DNA from: Lingula anatina
Lineage: Eukaryota > Brachiopoda > Lingulata > Lingulida > Lingulidae
Assembly (NCBI RefSeq): GCF_001039355.2
Contig: NW_019773737.1
Span: 501,385 to 565,384 of the forward strand
Reading direction: 5' to 3'
Length of the DNA: 64,000 nt
In this document: positions 1-13,188 of the stretch, one piece after another
Layout: each line of letters starts with the position of its first letter
Position numbering within the stretch: the first letter of the stretch is position 1
The notes under the pieces: model-generated
Databases searched by the model: none
Seen by the model: the letters and a program-made list of their open reading frames with translations, nothing else
What the model was told of the DNA's origin: nothing
Made by a program: the position numbers and the translations under genes

Positions 1-561
1 AATTTTAAATAATTGAAATGCATTTCTTTCTAACATTCAGTTTACGTACGTTTTTTGGTAGCCTCTCAAAGTTTTAAACCTCAAATATTGGAGACCATAA
101 TAGAGGCAGCCAAGGACACGTTTAGGGAACACGTTTGAACCCGTAATGATGGACATTTACAGGTGTAGGTCCAGTATAGAGCTTCTTGTAAACAGTTTAG
201 AACCAAGGGACCGAACTTGATTTGAGGACCAGAAGAGAGGCTTTACATACGTTTAGCCCGTATCTTAGGTGTAGTACCATTAAACAATACAGATTTTCTG
301 TATGGGGCAAAACAGTACTTTGTTTCAATTTTATAAATCTACAGTATTTCCACTTCAAAGCTAGGAATGTCTGAATCATGATTTTGTTGGATTTGTGTCC
401 CAAGAATAACATATTTTGGATTAATTTTTAATTATTTGTTTTAAATAAAGATAAAATGTCACATTGTGTAATGTTCTATATTTTAACAATTATAGGAGAA
501 GAATGACAAGAAAAAAATAACTACACGTTTAATCTTCTTTTTCACTATTCGAAATTTCCAG
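1..561 (+). other. Intron of gene A (3' part)
   Basis: No coding potential is seen. It ends in a usable 3' splice site: the AG at 560-561 directly precedes an exon whose first two bases complete a split codon. The paralogous intron in gene D ends the same way at 60758, followed by an almost identical exon start. It carries one copy of a dispersed repeat (109-255). Confidence 0.7.
109..255 (+). repeat. Dispersed repeat, copy 1 (inverted copy at 31690-31836)
   Basis: About 147 bp matches the reverse complement of 31690-31836 with few differences, including a shared stretch around 207-240. One copy is in the intron of gene A and the other in intron 3 of gene C. No ORF is supported. It is probably a non-autonomous transposon or SINE-like fragment; its ends were not determined. 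Confidence 0.75.
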
Positions 562-3500
562 TTGCCCCATGTCAGCTCCTCTCAGTACAGCTACCAGGAA
601 AACTTGCTGACCTTAAAGGCCGTGAAGACTTGGTACAGCAAATACAGCAGCACATTGCAGGTGAAACCCGACTTGTTCTTCTAACTGGGATGGGTGGCAT
701 TGGGAAGACATCAGTGGCTATCGAGGTCGGGCATCGAGAACAAAATGTACTGTATTTTGATATGAGACAAGTTACCAACCTTGAATCTGTGAAGTTATCT
801 CTAGTCCAGCACTACCACCCAACACGATCCCTGAAAGATTTATACGGTGACTATCAGAATATACTCATTCAAACTTTGTCTAGTTTAACTTCTGACACTG
901 TTATCATTTTTGATAACAACGATGAGATTATTAAGTCAAATTTGCAGGACTTTCACAGCTTGTTTCAGAATTTTTTAAATTCATCAAAGCATATCACTTT
1001 GTTGTGTACCAGTCGTGAAGCATTCAGTGTCATGTCGCATAATATGGCTGTCCTAGACGTACCTCCCCTTGAAAATGCACCCTCCATTGATATCCTTTTG
1101 GAAGGAAAACCAACTAGTCCCAATTATAGCGAGTCATTAATGTTAGGTGAAATAGCAGAGAAGTGTGGAAGGAACCCCCTTGCACTCAAATTATTAGCAG
1201 TTCAACTCAAGAAAAAAACTGCGCAGAGAGTATTAGATAGGATGAAAAACAAAAATGTAATCGCAAGCCTTAAGGTTGCAAATCTTCCAGCCTCTCAAGA
1301 AATGATGGCATGCCTGGATATGTCTTATGAGGCACTGAATAGTGAAGAACAGAAATTGTTTAGAGCTTTACATATATTTCCAGTTTCATTTCTCGTGGGA
1401 GAAGTTTCAGAAATGTTTTCAGAAATTTTGGAAATAGATGAGGATGAATGTGAATCTATCCTTGACAGTCTTTGCAACAAATCTCTCCTAAGTGCAGACC
1501 ACAGTGTGTATGATCTCCATCCCTTATTAAAAGCTTATGCAGCGTTTCAATCAAGAAAAGATCAAAATGAAATATCTTGCATACAGGATGCATACCGTAA
1601 GCATTACATGAAACAGGTCCCTCATTTGATATTCAAATCAAAATATTTCCCTTCAAAAGAATTGCACAAAAAAGCACAAAATGCACTGCCACATTTTAAA
1701 GTTATCGCTGATTTGCTGTTACATCAACTAAGGACCAACAAACAAGACAAAGAAATGCAGTTTCTGTATACAAATCTAATTTCAATTGCACGTGTGTTTC
1801 AATTGTTTTTCTTATACCCTGAAGCCTTAACGATACTTAAAACATTAGAAATGGTAAAAGAAAACATGTTCAGATTTGCACAAATTGGAACTTTTTTTTA
1901 TGTCATAGTCGGTGATGTACTGTATGGAATGGGTAAGTACAAAGAGGCACTTACATATTATAAAAAATCTCTTGAAATACAGAGAGAAAACTTTGGTGAG
2001 AAACACCCTGATACATCCTGGACATACCATAAAATTGGCATTGCACTATGTGACATGGGTAAGTACGTTGAGGCACTTTCATATTATGAGAACTCTCTAG
2101 AAATCAAGAAAGAAATCTTTGGTGAGAAACACCCTGATACTGCTACGACATACCATGGTATTGGCAGTGCACTATGTGAAATGGGTAAGTACGTTGAGGC
2201 ACTTAAATATTATGAGAAATCTTTTGAAATCCAGAAAGAAATACTTGGTGAGAAACACATTCATACTGTTCTTACACGCAGGGATATTGGCAATTTACTT
2301 GGCTGCATGGGTAAGTACGCAGAGTCACTTAATTATTATGAGACATCTCTTGAAATACAGAAGGAAATACTTGGTGAGAAACACCCTCGTACTGCTGGGA
2401 CATACCATAACATTGGCACTGCACTTTGTGACATGGGTAAGTACACAGAAGCCCTTACATATTATGATAAATATCTTGAATTCCAGAAAGAAACACTTGG
2501 TGAGCAACACCCTGATACTGGTACAGCATACTTTAGTGTTGGCAATGCATTAAGTCAAATGGGTAAGTACGCTGCGGCCCTTACATATTACGAGAAATCT
2601 CTTGAAATTCAGAAAGAAACACTTGGTGAGAAGCACCCTGATACTGCTGGGACATACCATAACATTGGCAATGCCCTAAATGGCATGTGTAAGTCCATGG
2701 AAGCACTTACATATTATGAAAAATCTCTTGCAATCCAGAAAGAAATATTTGGTGAGAAACACCCTGATACTGGTAGGACATACCATAGTATTGGCAGAGC
2801 ACTATATGACATGCGTAAGTACGCAGAGGCACTTACATATTTTGAGAAATCTCTTGAAATCAGGAAATTAATATATGGTGAGCAACACCCTAGTACTGCT
2901 ACGACATACAATAGTATTGGCATTGCATTTCTTGGCTTGGGTAAGTACGCTGAGGCATTTGCATATTATGAGAAATCTCTTGAAATCAACGAAGAAATAC
3001 CTGGTGAGAAATACACTGATTATTCTATGGTATACAGAAATATTGACAATGCACTATGCTGTATGGGTAAGTACAAAGAAGCATTAAAATATTACGAGAA
3101 ATCTCTTGAAAAACAGAAAGATGCACTTGGTGGGAAACACCCTGATACTGCTTGGACATACCAGAATATCGGCAATGCACTATGTGACATGGGTAAGTAC
3201 GCAGAGGGACTGACATATTATGAGGAATCTCTTAAAATCACGAAAGAACTGCTTGGTGAGATACACCCTGATACTGGTTTGACATACCAAAGTATTGGCA
3301 GTGCTCTTTATCAGATGGATAAGTATGCTGAGGCATTATCATATTATGAGAAATCCCGTGAAGTTTTCGTAGAGCATTTTGGTATCATGGATTCTAAAAC
3401 CAGGAGTCTTGATAGTTTAGTACGTGATGTAAAAATACACATTTTGAAAAAAGTAATCATGAATATAATCAAATACATTGCCACTGAATTGATTGTCAAA

Positions 3501-3572
3501 GGGAAATATGGTCAGGCCGGTCGATTCTTAAGTTTTATTGGTTGGGATTTTAATCTCTATTACAAATTTTAG
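562..3572 (+). CDS. Gene A: NB-ARC and TPR repeat protein (NLR-like), last exon
   Basis: One open exon of about 1,003 codons, entered with two bases that complete a split codon and ending at the TAG at 3570-3572. Domains in order: NB-ARC ATPase with P-loop GMGGIGKTS (codons from 687), a kinase-2-like strand VIIFDNNDE, a sensor strand LLCTSREAF and a GLPL-like CGRNPLALKLL; a winged-helix region with YDLHPLLKAYA in place of the usual MHD-type motif; then 12 kinesin-light-chain-type TPRs of 42 residues (126-bp period, starting at 1929, 2055 and so on to 3315), each built on MGKYxEALxYYEKSLEI...GEKHPDT. A non-repeat tail ends the protein. The family acts as an ATP-driven oligomerising sensor or scaffold in the cytosol. 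By homology with gene D the missing upstream exon should carry a HEPN domain. No frameshift or stop interrupts the array. The first in-frame start-like codon (TTG at 630) is not a real start because the exon clearly begins upstream. Confidence 0.9.
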
Positions 3573-5765
3573 AAATATATGGAAGGTCCAACCTTTGTTT
3601 TCAAGCGAATGGTGGCAATAATGTGTATCACTGCTGGAATATTCACCATAAAATGAGAGATGATATGATAGATGATGGATTATTTAAATCAATGTTTGCC
3701 ATGTTTGAATCAAATTTGAATCAATTGTCCAACGTTTTGAGCCTTGTCATCACGCTAACCCTTATTTGTATGTTTCTAACACTTTCAGACATCTTATCTG
3801 AACATAAATTGTGTCAAAATCTTGTACCTTAGGTCTTCGTCGCTGTATCACTGGTCAGTCAGGTTTGCACCAATCACCATGCGTTCTGTCTGGAAATAAC
3901 CACTTACGTCCACTTAAACAATAACACTGAGCCAATTGCAACGGACAAAACAAAGACTTTTGTTTTTCTATTCTGGCCCGTACAGTATATATCATGTGGT
4001 GTCTTCCAAAGACATGTCGTAAATTACCAGTGAAAACCCGCATTGCATCCACATATCTATATCGCGTGACATCTCCCTAAGACTTGCCTGGATTTCCAGT
4101 CTGTATACAGGCGTACTGACCTACCTTAACTTTCACATATACAGGGCAAAATCACAGTTTCACATTCATCCTCAATTGTGCTGGGGGATTCCTTTTTTTT
4201 TTTTTTTTTTTTAAGATACTAAATGTAAACACATTAAGAACAATGTTTGTTTTTATGGTTGGAAGATTATCAAGTGTGTTGAAATAGTTAACGGAGAAGT
4301 AGCAGCCAAGTTCTTATATGTCAGACAAAGCAGATAATAAGTACACGTTTCAAATTTCAGGTCATTGTTAGAAATAGTAAACACACGTGTTAAAAATTTG
4401 GTAAATCTACAATCACCGAGACATAATTTATCCAGACCTAGCTAGGTCTCATGTGTTAAAAAGTTATATAAGGGGGCGTTAAATAAATGCTGACGGCATT
4501 CTTTGGAAGAAGTATAGGTTATCGTTAAAATAGATCTGTACGTTTCTGAAATGACATACTGTAATGTTTTTTTTTTAATCTCCACGTCGCTAGCAGATAC
4601 ATATTATTGGCCCTTAGAATTTCTCTCCTCCTTCCAAGGCAAAATATCGGACTCAAGATCAGTCCTTTACAAAATGGGGAGAAATAACCGACCCACATCC
4701 AAAGCACTGTTAAATTCCCAGAATTTTTGCAAATCGATATATTCACTTCAATGATGACATCATGGGTCTACTACCTGCTACTATCCTGAATCTGCCAGCG
4801 CACGTTGTTTTATATCCCATTGATCTTATCAAGTTATAAGGTTGAACAGTTTTATTTAGTGTATGTTTTTATAACCATGCTGCTTTTCGTTTGTCAATAG
4901 CTTTAAAATGATTAACTTAATATATCAACCAATATTTTATCTGCTTGCTGCTAAATTAAGTTAATTTTTCTGTACCTATTGACAAATTAAATTATATTTG
5001 TTTATTAAATTTTTAATGTTATCTAACATTACTCATTCTGATAAATACCCCTTATCAGGCATAATTCCACTGCCGATTTGCTTTGTTCACTTGTGTTATT
5101 GTAATGTCAGATGTGTGATGAATATTAAGTATATAGAGTCAAAGTCGGGATGCTGATTTAGATGTTTTTTCATACTTTGTACTTAGACAGGGTGAGACAG
5201 TGGTCATACATGTAGTAACACTGTAACTCGGTGAAAACCGTTTGAAATTACTTGTATATACTTTTTAAAAGTTATTACTATATCTGTACACAAAATGGAT
5301 GCTAAGGTGTTGTGTGAGCAAACATGACGAGAAAACTGTATGTAATCATTGTTGTTGATATTTGCAGATGATTAATGCACTGATAAATGTACCCTAGTGT
5401 TACAATCTATATAGTAATGGCAGATCAGTCGAAGTCTCCTTTTCACGTTATTCTCCCAAACTACATAGGAAAGTGGGAAGATTGAGTCCGTAGTTTGAAT
5501 TTGATTATAACTGTTAAAAGTATATTTTGAAGGCATTTTTTAGCCTTCGGCAGTTTCCGTAAAGCTTCGGCATGTGTGACAGGTATCATATACTGTCAAT
5601 AACCAGGGGCGGATTGAGGGTTATTTTCTGACAGTCTTTCAATTTATCTTTGTTGATCCATCTTCCACTTTTGACAGTCTTACGACAGAAAAAATAGATA
5701 CCCGTCAGTGTAAACTTAATAACCCAGTCCGCCCATGATAGCACTATTTAAGATATCAGGATTTG

Positions 5766-5822
5766 ATGGGCCAGTGGAAACGTCTGTGGTTGCCAAACAC
5801 GGCGGAATGAGTTCGATTTCCA
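5766..5822 (+). repeat. tRNA-derived SINE-like segment (pol III A and B boxes)
   Basis: An A-box-like TGGGCCAGTGG is followed about 45 bases later by a B-box-like GAGTTCGATTTCC, the spacing seen in tRNA-derived SINEs. A clean tRNA cloverleaf with paired acceptor arms cannot be drawn, so I call it SINE-like and not a tRNA gene. The 3' end of the element was not defined. Confidence 0.4.
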
Positions 5823-6455
5823 CTCTTTTTTAATCATTGTTATGGTTCAGTGATTAATATGACGGGTATCAATTAGTGTAGTTCTTAACTATGATAAAGT
5901 ATACTATGATGTGATATTACATGACATCATATATAAATTGTGTACTAGTACATATATATTACAAATGTAAACGAAGTAAACTTCATATTATTGTTGACAG
6001 GTGTGTCACTTTTGTCAATTAAATATTATTATTTCTCCTGCGGTTTTATGTTGTTTGGAAGTTCTAAGATTAAGAAAATAACGTGCTAGCACAAAAGCCA
6101 CACATAAAAGTCACACTTAATTATTTTTCGAACTAAGATTAAATTAAAGTCATTCAGTCTCTGAAATGTTTCACCTTTTAAAGTTCTTACAGAACTGGTC
6201 AACAGCCAACACAACATCGTGTAATAAACTGAATATTGGAGTGTGTTAATTAAAACTTGTAGATGAATTGATAAAACTACGCATTTTTATTTCGTTTAGT
6301 GATGAAATTGATTTAAATGGGGTGCTGTAAAAATACACACATACGTAAACGCTTTTATCAAGTAATGGCAACACACCCTTTGCACCCCATATTGATCGTA
6401 AATTTACCCTGTTTTAATTAACAAGCACGTAGGCTTCCCATGTGTCTTTGATGGG

Positions 6456-6461
<6 letters not shown>

Positions 6462-6527
<66 letters not shown>
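6462..6527. repeat. (AT)n microsatellite
   Basis: Uninterrupted TA dinucleotide repeats for about 65 bases. Confidence 0.97.
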
Positions 6528-6530
<3 letters not shown>

Positions 6531-7042
6531 CCACATTGTGTATATACTTGGTGTTTGTTGTTGACGTGAGACCCGCAACAGAGGACGACTTTTCCACCAG
6601 TTTTAAAGTCTTATCGCAACTCTCAGCTGTTTATGAATAAACTCCCAAATATTTCCTGATCGCATACAGCTGATAACTACCTTCAATTGATGTACCTACT
6701 TAATTTTAAGCTCACATAACATTAAAGATAAGAGCCTGTCAACTAAATTGACTGAGGTCACTGACAAATGACTAGGGTAATGTACGTCAGTGCGCCCTAT
6801 GTATGCAGACTGAGTTAACATGTTATAAGATACGAAATGGAGGTTAGATTTTCAATTTGGGGAAAAGGGTTTATCTGGTGAGGTTCAGCTCAATCAAGAA
6901 ACAATTTGATGAATCTAGGGGTAACCACTGAAAAAAATAAGTTGAGATATAAACTTCGATTGCTACTAGAAATATACCAACATTTTCATTTATGTATACT
7001 ATTCACGCCAATAGATTTGGATAAAGACTGATTAGAAAGTGT

Positions 7043-7133
7043 GACCGAGCATCGCAAACACAATTGTGTTCCGCTGGCGGAGACTGCATTGGGACCGAGT
7101 TCCGCAAACACAATTGTGTTCCACTGGCGGAGG
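7043..7133. repeat. 50-bp tandem duplication
   Basis: Two adjacent units beginning GACCGAG at 7043 and 7093, each with CGCAAACACAATTGTGTTCC followed by a GGCGGAG tail. They differ at a few positions. The CACAATTGTG core is palindromic. Confidence 0.85.
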
Positions 7134-7577
7134 TTATATCTAAAAGCAAAGAAAAAAATAATAAAGACACTCGCTGAAAAAGGGTGAACTATCTTGGATA
7201 GGCTGCATATGACACTCAAGTGGAAATAGACGCAAAGGTGAGACTTAGCGACAAAATTGTAGAACGGAATTATAACCAAGCTAGGCAATAACATATAGCA
7301 CTTGATCACCGGGTCACGTGGGGTGTGCATGCACTGACTGTTACTGGCACATCTTTGTTGGAAACACAACAAGCGAGACGATTCTGATGCTGGGCCACCC
7401 TGGCAGGTTTATTAAATCAATAACGACAAATTAAAAAGTTTAAATTTTGGTGATATGTGACTTGAACCATAACTAGATGTAGCTAGCTTTTATACCTTGA
7501 AATACCGACTGTTATACACTCTGCACAATACACAAATAATAATTACTATGAAAAGATATGTATGTCAATTATTTCAG

Positions 7578-7920
7578 GAGAAGAAGCAGTGAAGAAAGCC
7601 CCACTCGTGGCTCGAATGCGTCTTTCAGAAAGCAACAGTGTCAATCATGAGCAAGGTAAGGTTGTGTGCTGAACTCTAGCCTTGGCGTTGTTAATAAGCA
7701 AGTCTCGTAAAATTAAAATTATATGTTACCGGTGACAGAAATGAAGATTATTTATCCAAACTCTTGCGTTTAGTCACTACAATAAAACAGCGTTTTATTT
7801 CTAGTACACAACTCATATGATTCACCTTTTTCCACGTGTTTATAAGTGGGAAATTGTGGTTTTACATTTATACATTGACAGTAATGTTGAACATAAATGA
7901 CCTTGATATCAAGCGTTCAG

Positions 7921-7962
<42 letters not shown>

Positions 7963-10900
7963 TTGTGTTTCCAAGAAATTAGTGTAAATGGTATAAAAGT
8001 ATTATTTAATGCCTATAAAGTGTGATTATCTCGCATTTGCCAACCAGGTAGGACAGAAGAAAAAGAAAAAGGGCTGCCCCACAATCAGTCACTAGAAACT
8101 GCTTCTGCTCAAACATCAAGTACGTACTGATCTGGTATTGATCGTGGTCACTGACATTGGAATGTTTTAACTACCTTTATTATATGTTGGTAAAAAATGC
8201 ACCATTAATAACTGAACAGAGTATAGGGGTTTACAAGAGTATTGCACCCGTTTGCTATAAGGTGAACAACAGCTGGATTTGTAAGGTTTTTCCAATAGTT
8301 TCTTTATGAAAACTTGTAATGTCAAGTTAGTATCTTCACGACCGGTTAACAGACCAGTGCTCATTTATTATGTTAGTACTAATATTTTGTAGGATGGCCA
8401 CGTGATCTCAATATTGGTGATAAATCCTGTAGCATGGAGCCTTCTTTAAACGTTTATTTTGCTTAAAGATGCATACGAAGTCAATTTTTGCCACAAAAGC
8501 CGACCAGATGCCATTATATAGTTTAAAATAGTAAATTTAGAGAAATACCAAAAGACATTGTTTAATATTACCCAAAATGATATTTGAACGGATTTTCCTG
8601 TTAGCTTTCTATGCTGTATATCTATGGGGCAGATAAGTAGGTCAGGTAAGTAGGTTAAATCTACAACCAAAAGTTTAAAGAAAGGAGCTTTTTTATGGTT
8701 TATAGAGCGTTTTATTTGGTTCATCCCTTGGTATGTCGAATTTAGTTAGAAGTGGTTTATGTGCATTACTTGAAATCCACGCTCCACAGACACTGGGTTT
8801 ATATGCACCTTTAACTCAACCACCGTAAAGCTATTTCACAGCACGGTTCAAATTTCCTGAGCCTTGGCAGCATAAAAAGACGCCTGTCGTCTCTGGCAGT
8901 AGTCTGCTTCATGTTGTTTTATGGACATCACCAGTGTCCCCCATCCTTCTGCAAACCCTGTATACAAGTTAACCAAGCATACCACATATGGGATACAGCT
9001 AAAGCCTCCAATTTCAGGGAAACAATTTCTTTGATATTTTCATTTTTGAGTTTTTTTTCACCATGATAACAACTTGACATCTAGAAGGGCGTTAAACCTA
9101 CGATGGCACCTCTTATTGTGCGCATGGATGAAAATCCATCCCTTGTTACGTGACCAATAAACCGCAAGGCACTTTTTACGAACGGGTCCCTCGTGCCCCA
9201 TAGCTCCCTATTCATACAGGTGGTACAATAATTTTGTCGCCCCCACCCCCTGTAGATCGGGCATTTATGTACTCTGGTATGGTCCACTTAGTTTGATCTT
9301 TAATCTTAACAGTTCTTCCAGAATGCTATATGCAGTCAAGTAAAACTAGTTTTTTTGGTTCATGAATCACTTTTACCAAATTCTTAACACTTTACATATT
9401 CTTAACACTGCACATAATAACTCATTAACCTTCTCATTGGAGGATAATTTATAATTGTAGGCTCAAGCATGGAGGATATGACCGAGGTCAAAGTAAAACC
9501 TTGCTCAGTTGACCTCTTCCAGGAGAAGGCATTCGATCATAAAAATGTTAGTGGCCCCGTTTTATTCTGTTTTATTTTTATATGCAGGTGTATTTGTTAC
9601 CGTATATAGCCTAATGTTCAACAATACAGTAGCTTTGTCATGAAAAAGACATTTATTACAACACCAACTGAATGTTTCACACTTTATCTTGTTGGTGCAC
9701 CAAGAGAAGCATGTACTGAGGCAATAGCAGTGCAAGATTACACTTACAAGATTACAAGATTACAATTTAAAAATTGTCAACAACCCTTTTGAATATTGCA
9801 GGTCTACAAAAACTACAGAGAGTGGAGAGGGAGAGCTGTGATCATCAACAATGTCAGCTTTGACAATAACTATCACCCCGACAGAGAAGGCACAGAGATT
9901 GATGTTAAACGTCTGGAAAGTTTATTTCAGCAGCTACATTACCTGGTGTCCAGGCATGACAACATGACTGCTAGGGTTTGTAGATCGAATTTAAATGTTC
10001 ACTTAGTCCGCCGCATATTTTACCCTTTAGATACAGTTGGTAATATATCAACTATAAAGTATGTGATGGTAACATATTAACTCTTTCTGTCATTAAGTAT
10101 ATGATAACTCGTGCATTTCCATATGTGATTATGGGTTAAGGATGTAAATATGTGAATAATTTATGCTTTAACTATGTTAAAAAATTTGCAAGACTCCGAC
10201 CGTTGCCAATTCATTATGATGACAGAACTCTTCCCTCAGAGAATTACAAACGCTGATCTCGCTGATGAGATCAGAAAAATGAATTTCTCTTTGACAATAT
10301 AATAGTATCAAAGTGTACTGTCATTAACCTATATTGACCAAACATTGCATTATACAGGGTATCAGTCAAATAGTCGAACGTGAGTCAAGAACTGATCACA
10401 GTGTTTACTCTTCCTTCATCATGGTGATCCTGAGTCATGGTGGAGAGAACACGGTGATAGGCACTGACGGTTATCATATAGGGTATGACCAAATGCTTGC
10501 ACACTTTGAGGCCTCCAAGTGTCCTACGCTGAAAGGTTGCCCCAAGATGTTCTTCATATCTGCGTGTCAGAGTCCCTGTCGTAAGTGTCCATCTTCCACA
10601 TGGGGCATTGGTGTGAACCACACTTTGTGAAACAAGTTTTAATTTCATGAGTAAAGAGTGAGAGGTTAAATTGATTCCCTGTTTTCTGCTTTGATGTTTA
10701 AAGCTATAAAGCTATAGTACTAGATAGTACTAGATGTACTTTGCCCTCTTATGCGAACGGAGGGCGTTTCTATTATTATTTTTACATATATAGTTGGTTG
10801 ATACTGCTCTGTCAAAATATAGTTCGTTTGTGTATTTCATGCGATGTGTTGTTCAATTTTGGCCATTATAAAGTAAAAATATTTTTGTCAATTACAACTT

Positions 10901-13188
10901 GGGAATCGCTGCTTTATACTTCATTGACATGTCATTGTCTAACATTTAACAATTATCCTTTATTTCACAGAAGGTGAGGATGAAAGTGCGTCAGATGTAA
11001 AAACGAAACCCAAGCAAATGACAACAAAGCCACAAAATACTTCCTCAAATACCGAAGACCGCAAAATAGCAGAAAAGGCTGATATGATATTAGTTACTTC
11101 AACGACCACAGGTAAGATTGTGAAGTCTGCTTGTTCTTTTTCAGCGGTTTCCACTATTAATACTTTCTCTTGGTCGACAAGAATCCTTCACAAATAGCAT
11201 ATAAAATAATTTTAATTGGATAAGGCATAACAGTCAACCTTCTGTTAAAGCACCAACATCTTTGATATCCGGCCGTCAAACTTAGGTTTGCTGAATTGAC
11301 GTTTCAGGTGACAAGTCTTGGCGATCTCCTACACATGGCACGTGGTTCATTCAGAGTCTGGTGAGAGAGCTCTCGGAAAGAGCATGTGACACCCATCTAC
11401 TTGATATCTTGACACAGGTAATCACGCATTACAACAGTATATCATTTTATAAGAGTAGAGAATAAAGATTTATCTGTTGTTAATTTGTAAACAGGGTAAT
11501 CAAAAATAAAAACAAAGGATGACCGCCGTCTCTATCAACATCACATCCGGGTGTATCGGAGATTTTAGGCAGTTTAGAATCAAAGATGTGCATGATGCAG
11601 GATGCAATCAGATTGCGTTTCAACACAGACGCAATCAGGCTTCCCATACATAGCTGTCTACCTGTCGAATCTGCAAGAACACCAGCGACGTTTGACTTAA
11701 ATTTCTTGCACCAATAACAAAAGTTGGTCAGGTCTATTAAATAGCGGTATGCTTAACTGGATTGATCTAATTTGAGCGGTTCTAAATTTTAGAGATTTCT
11801 TTAAAATTACGACTCTTAAAAGGATATTTGTATTGTCTAGGGTATCATTGATTTGGTTCAAAATAAAGTCTTAATAATAAATGCTGAAACAACATGTATT
11901 CCGCTGAAATATGGCTGATGGCTAAACATGTTTAGGTAAATTTATGAGATGCATTGATAGGAGAATTAAACTTTTTTGTAGATTTGATATAAGAGAAAAT
12001 GTGGTATATTCTTAGTTTCAAAAATGCTCAGCTTTTTTATTAATAGAGCAACTTTCTGAACCAATCAAATTGTTGATAATGAAAACAGTGAATATGTAAA
12101 ATCGCGAATAAAATGTTTTTCTTTAAACTCAGAACATGCGTAACATTTCAGAAAGAACAAAAACCGAAAAAAAAAAAAACATTTTTGAATGGGAAATGGG
12201 GATTGTTCCTTTATATGTACATGTAGAAATCGAAAGAAAAATTTAAAAAAACATTAGTTAATGAAATGTTCCAACATGAAAGAGAAGATGGCACATCAAT
12301 TTCTTGTTCTGTGCACTGGTTAAACAGAAAACAGAGCATGAATATAAACATAAGTAAGGTCTTCAAATAAATGAAACATTCTGGGGTATACATGTAAGTT
12401 ATGAAAAAAATATAAGACAACTGGCAACATTATGATCATAACATTTATTTAAAGAGGGTTTTTACACAGAGCGTCATAAGCCTAAATGTGCTTTGCCAAG
12501 CATTGACACTAAATATCATGACAATATATATCATAAATGAATAAGTTTATATAGCTGTTCTGTTAGTGGCTATGTCGCACGGGAACTCTCTTACATTTCA
12601 GCCAGTCTATGAAAACTGTCAATATCTAAAAGTGTACCGGTCCAGGCAAGTGTACCGCTAGATCTGGAAAAGGTTTAAGTGACATGTCCTTGTAAGAAAC
12701 CATAACAGCTAGACAGCTTTATACACGACTGTCATTGACGCGGTAAACTTACGTAAAGCTTTGCCCATAAGATTGTATATACCACTAGTAGACTCCTCTG
12801 ATGTCTTTGTTCAGAGAGAGGACTCCTTGTGGAGAGAGAAATGATCATCTCGTGCGTGTTGAATATAAAGGGAAGGGAGTTTTTAATCTACCAGTAATCT
12901 GCCAATGTTTCTCAATTCACATATTGCCTCTAAAAGAGGGCAAAAATACAAATCTTAAAAATGTCATATTTTGAACAAATATATTGATTTTCATATACAT
13001 GTTCTCCGTGTTGATATGTTACCTAGTAATTGTTTATCTTCAAGGTGAACGGGAGTGTGTCCCAGATGACAACTCAAGACGGCTGCCGACAGGTTTCAGA
13101 AATAACAAGATGCACGCTAACGAAGTACGTGTATTTCTGGCCAGGCTTCTACATAAAAGATGAAGAAATTAAGAAGTTTCCTGGGTGA
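7578..13188 (+). CDS. Gene B: caspase (peptidase C14), eight exons, 5' end not found
   Basis: Exons: 7578-7655, 8048-8119, 9461-9546, 9802-9975, 10358-10580, 10971-11111, 11308-11417 and 13045-13188 (stop TGA). All have AG/GT borders and compatible phases; their sum (1,028 nt) is an exact frame plus the two bases finishing the incoming codon. The first three exons are a charged linker. Exons 4-5 are the large subunit, with GRAVIINNVSFDN, the S1 arginine in DREGTEID, the catalytic His in ILSHGGENT and the catalytic Cys in KMFFISACQ. Exons 7-8 are the small subunit, with DKSWRSPTHGTWFIQSL. The protein would be a cysteine protease cleaving after Asp in apoptosis or immune signalling. Oddities: the canonical Gln before Ala-Cys is Ser, and after the active site the exon has six extra bases relative to gene C. 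The catalytic exons match gene C in number, phase and, apart from this and the linker, length. No Roc or COR exon was found upstream. Confidence 0.85.
7922..7961. repeat. (GT)n microsatellite in gene B intron 1
   Basis: About 40 bases of uninterrupted TG repeats between gene B exons 1 and 2. Confidence 0.97.
9097..9190 (-). repeat. Dispersed mariner/MITE-like fragment in gene B intron 2
   Basis: On the minus strand this segment aligns over about 95 bases with 31239-31336 in gene C intron 3; both contain GCGGTTTATTGGTCA and TTTTCATCCAT. The gene C copy lies next to a mariner-like end (CAGGGTGTGCTGAAAGTAATGC near 31183). No intact transposase is present at either place. Confidence 0.6.

Larger units (their letters stand above)
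3573..7577. other. Intergenic region between gene A and the first recognised exon of gene B
   Basis: No convincing exon was recognised. It holds a tRNA-derived SINE-like head (5766-5822), a long (AT)n tract (6462-6527) and a 50-bp tandem duplication (7043-7133). The missing 5' exon(s) of gene B should lie here or further upstream: the first exon I can define starts in the middle of a codon. An AATAAA at 4482-4487 could serve gene A but is 0.9 kb past its stop. Confidence 0.5.

Noticed and set aside
1912-3087. Alternate-frame ORFs inside the gene A repeat array
   Set aside because: They repeat with the 126-bp period and lack any domain; shadows of the TPR frame.
3855-4052. 65-codon minus-strand ORF
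   Set aside because: No recognisable domain, no splice context and no conservation within the window.
4318-4363. ATG with a short open frame as a possible first exon of gene B
   Set aside because: The phase would fit, but the donor (CAG|GTCATT) is poor and the peptide shows no link to the caspase family.
5766-5822. tRNA gene
   Set aside because: A and B boxes are present but no paired acceptor stem can be drawn; a SINE head is more likely.
7578-7655. Gene A and gene B as one fused NLR-caspase gene
   Set aside because: The gene A exon ends in a genuine stop after a non-repeat C-terminal tail and has no donor near the end that would bypass it; 4 kb separates it from exon 7578.
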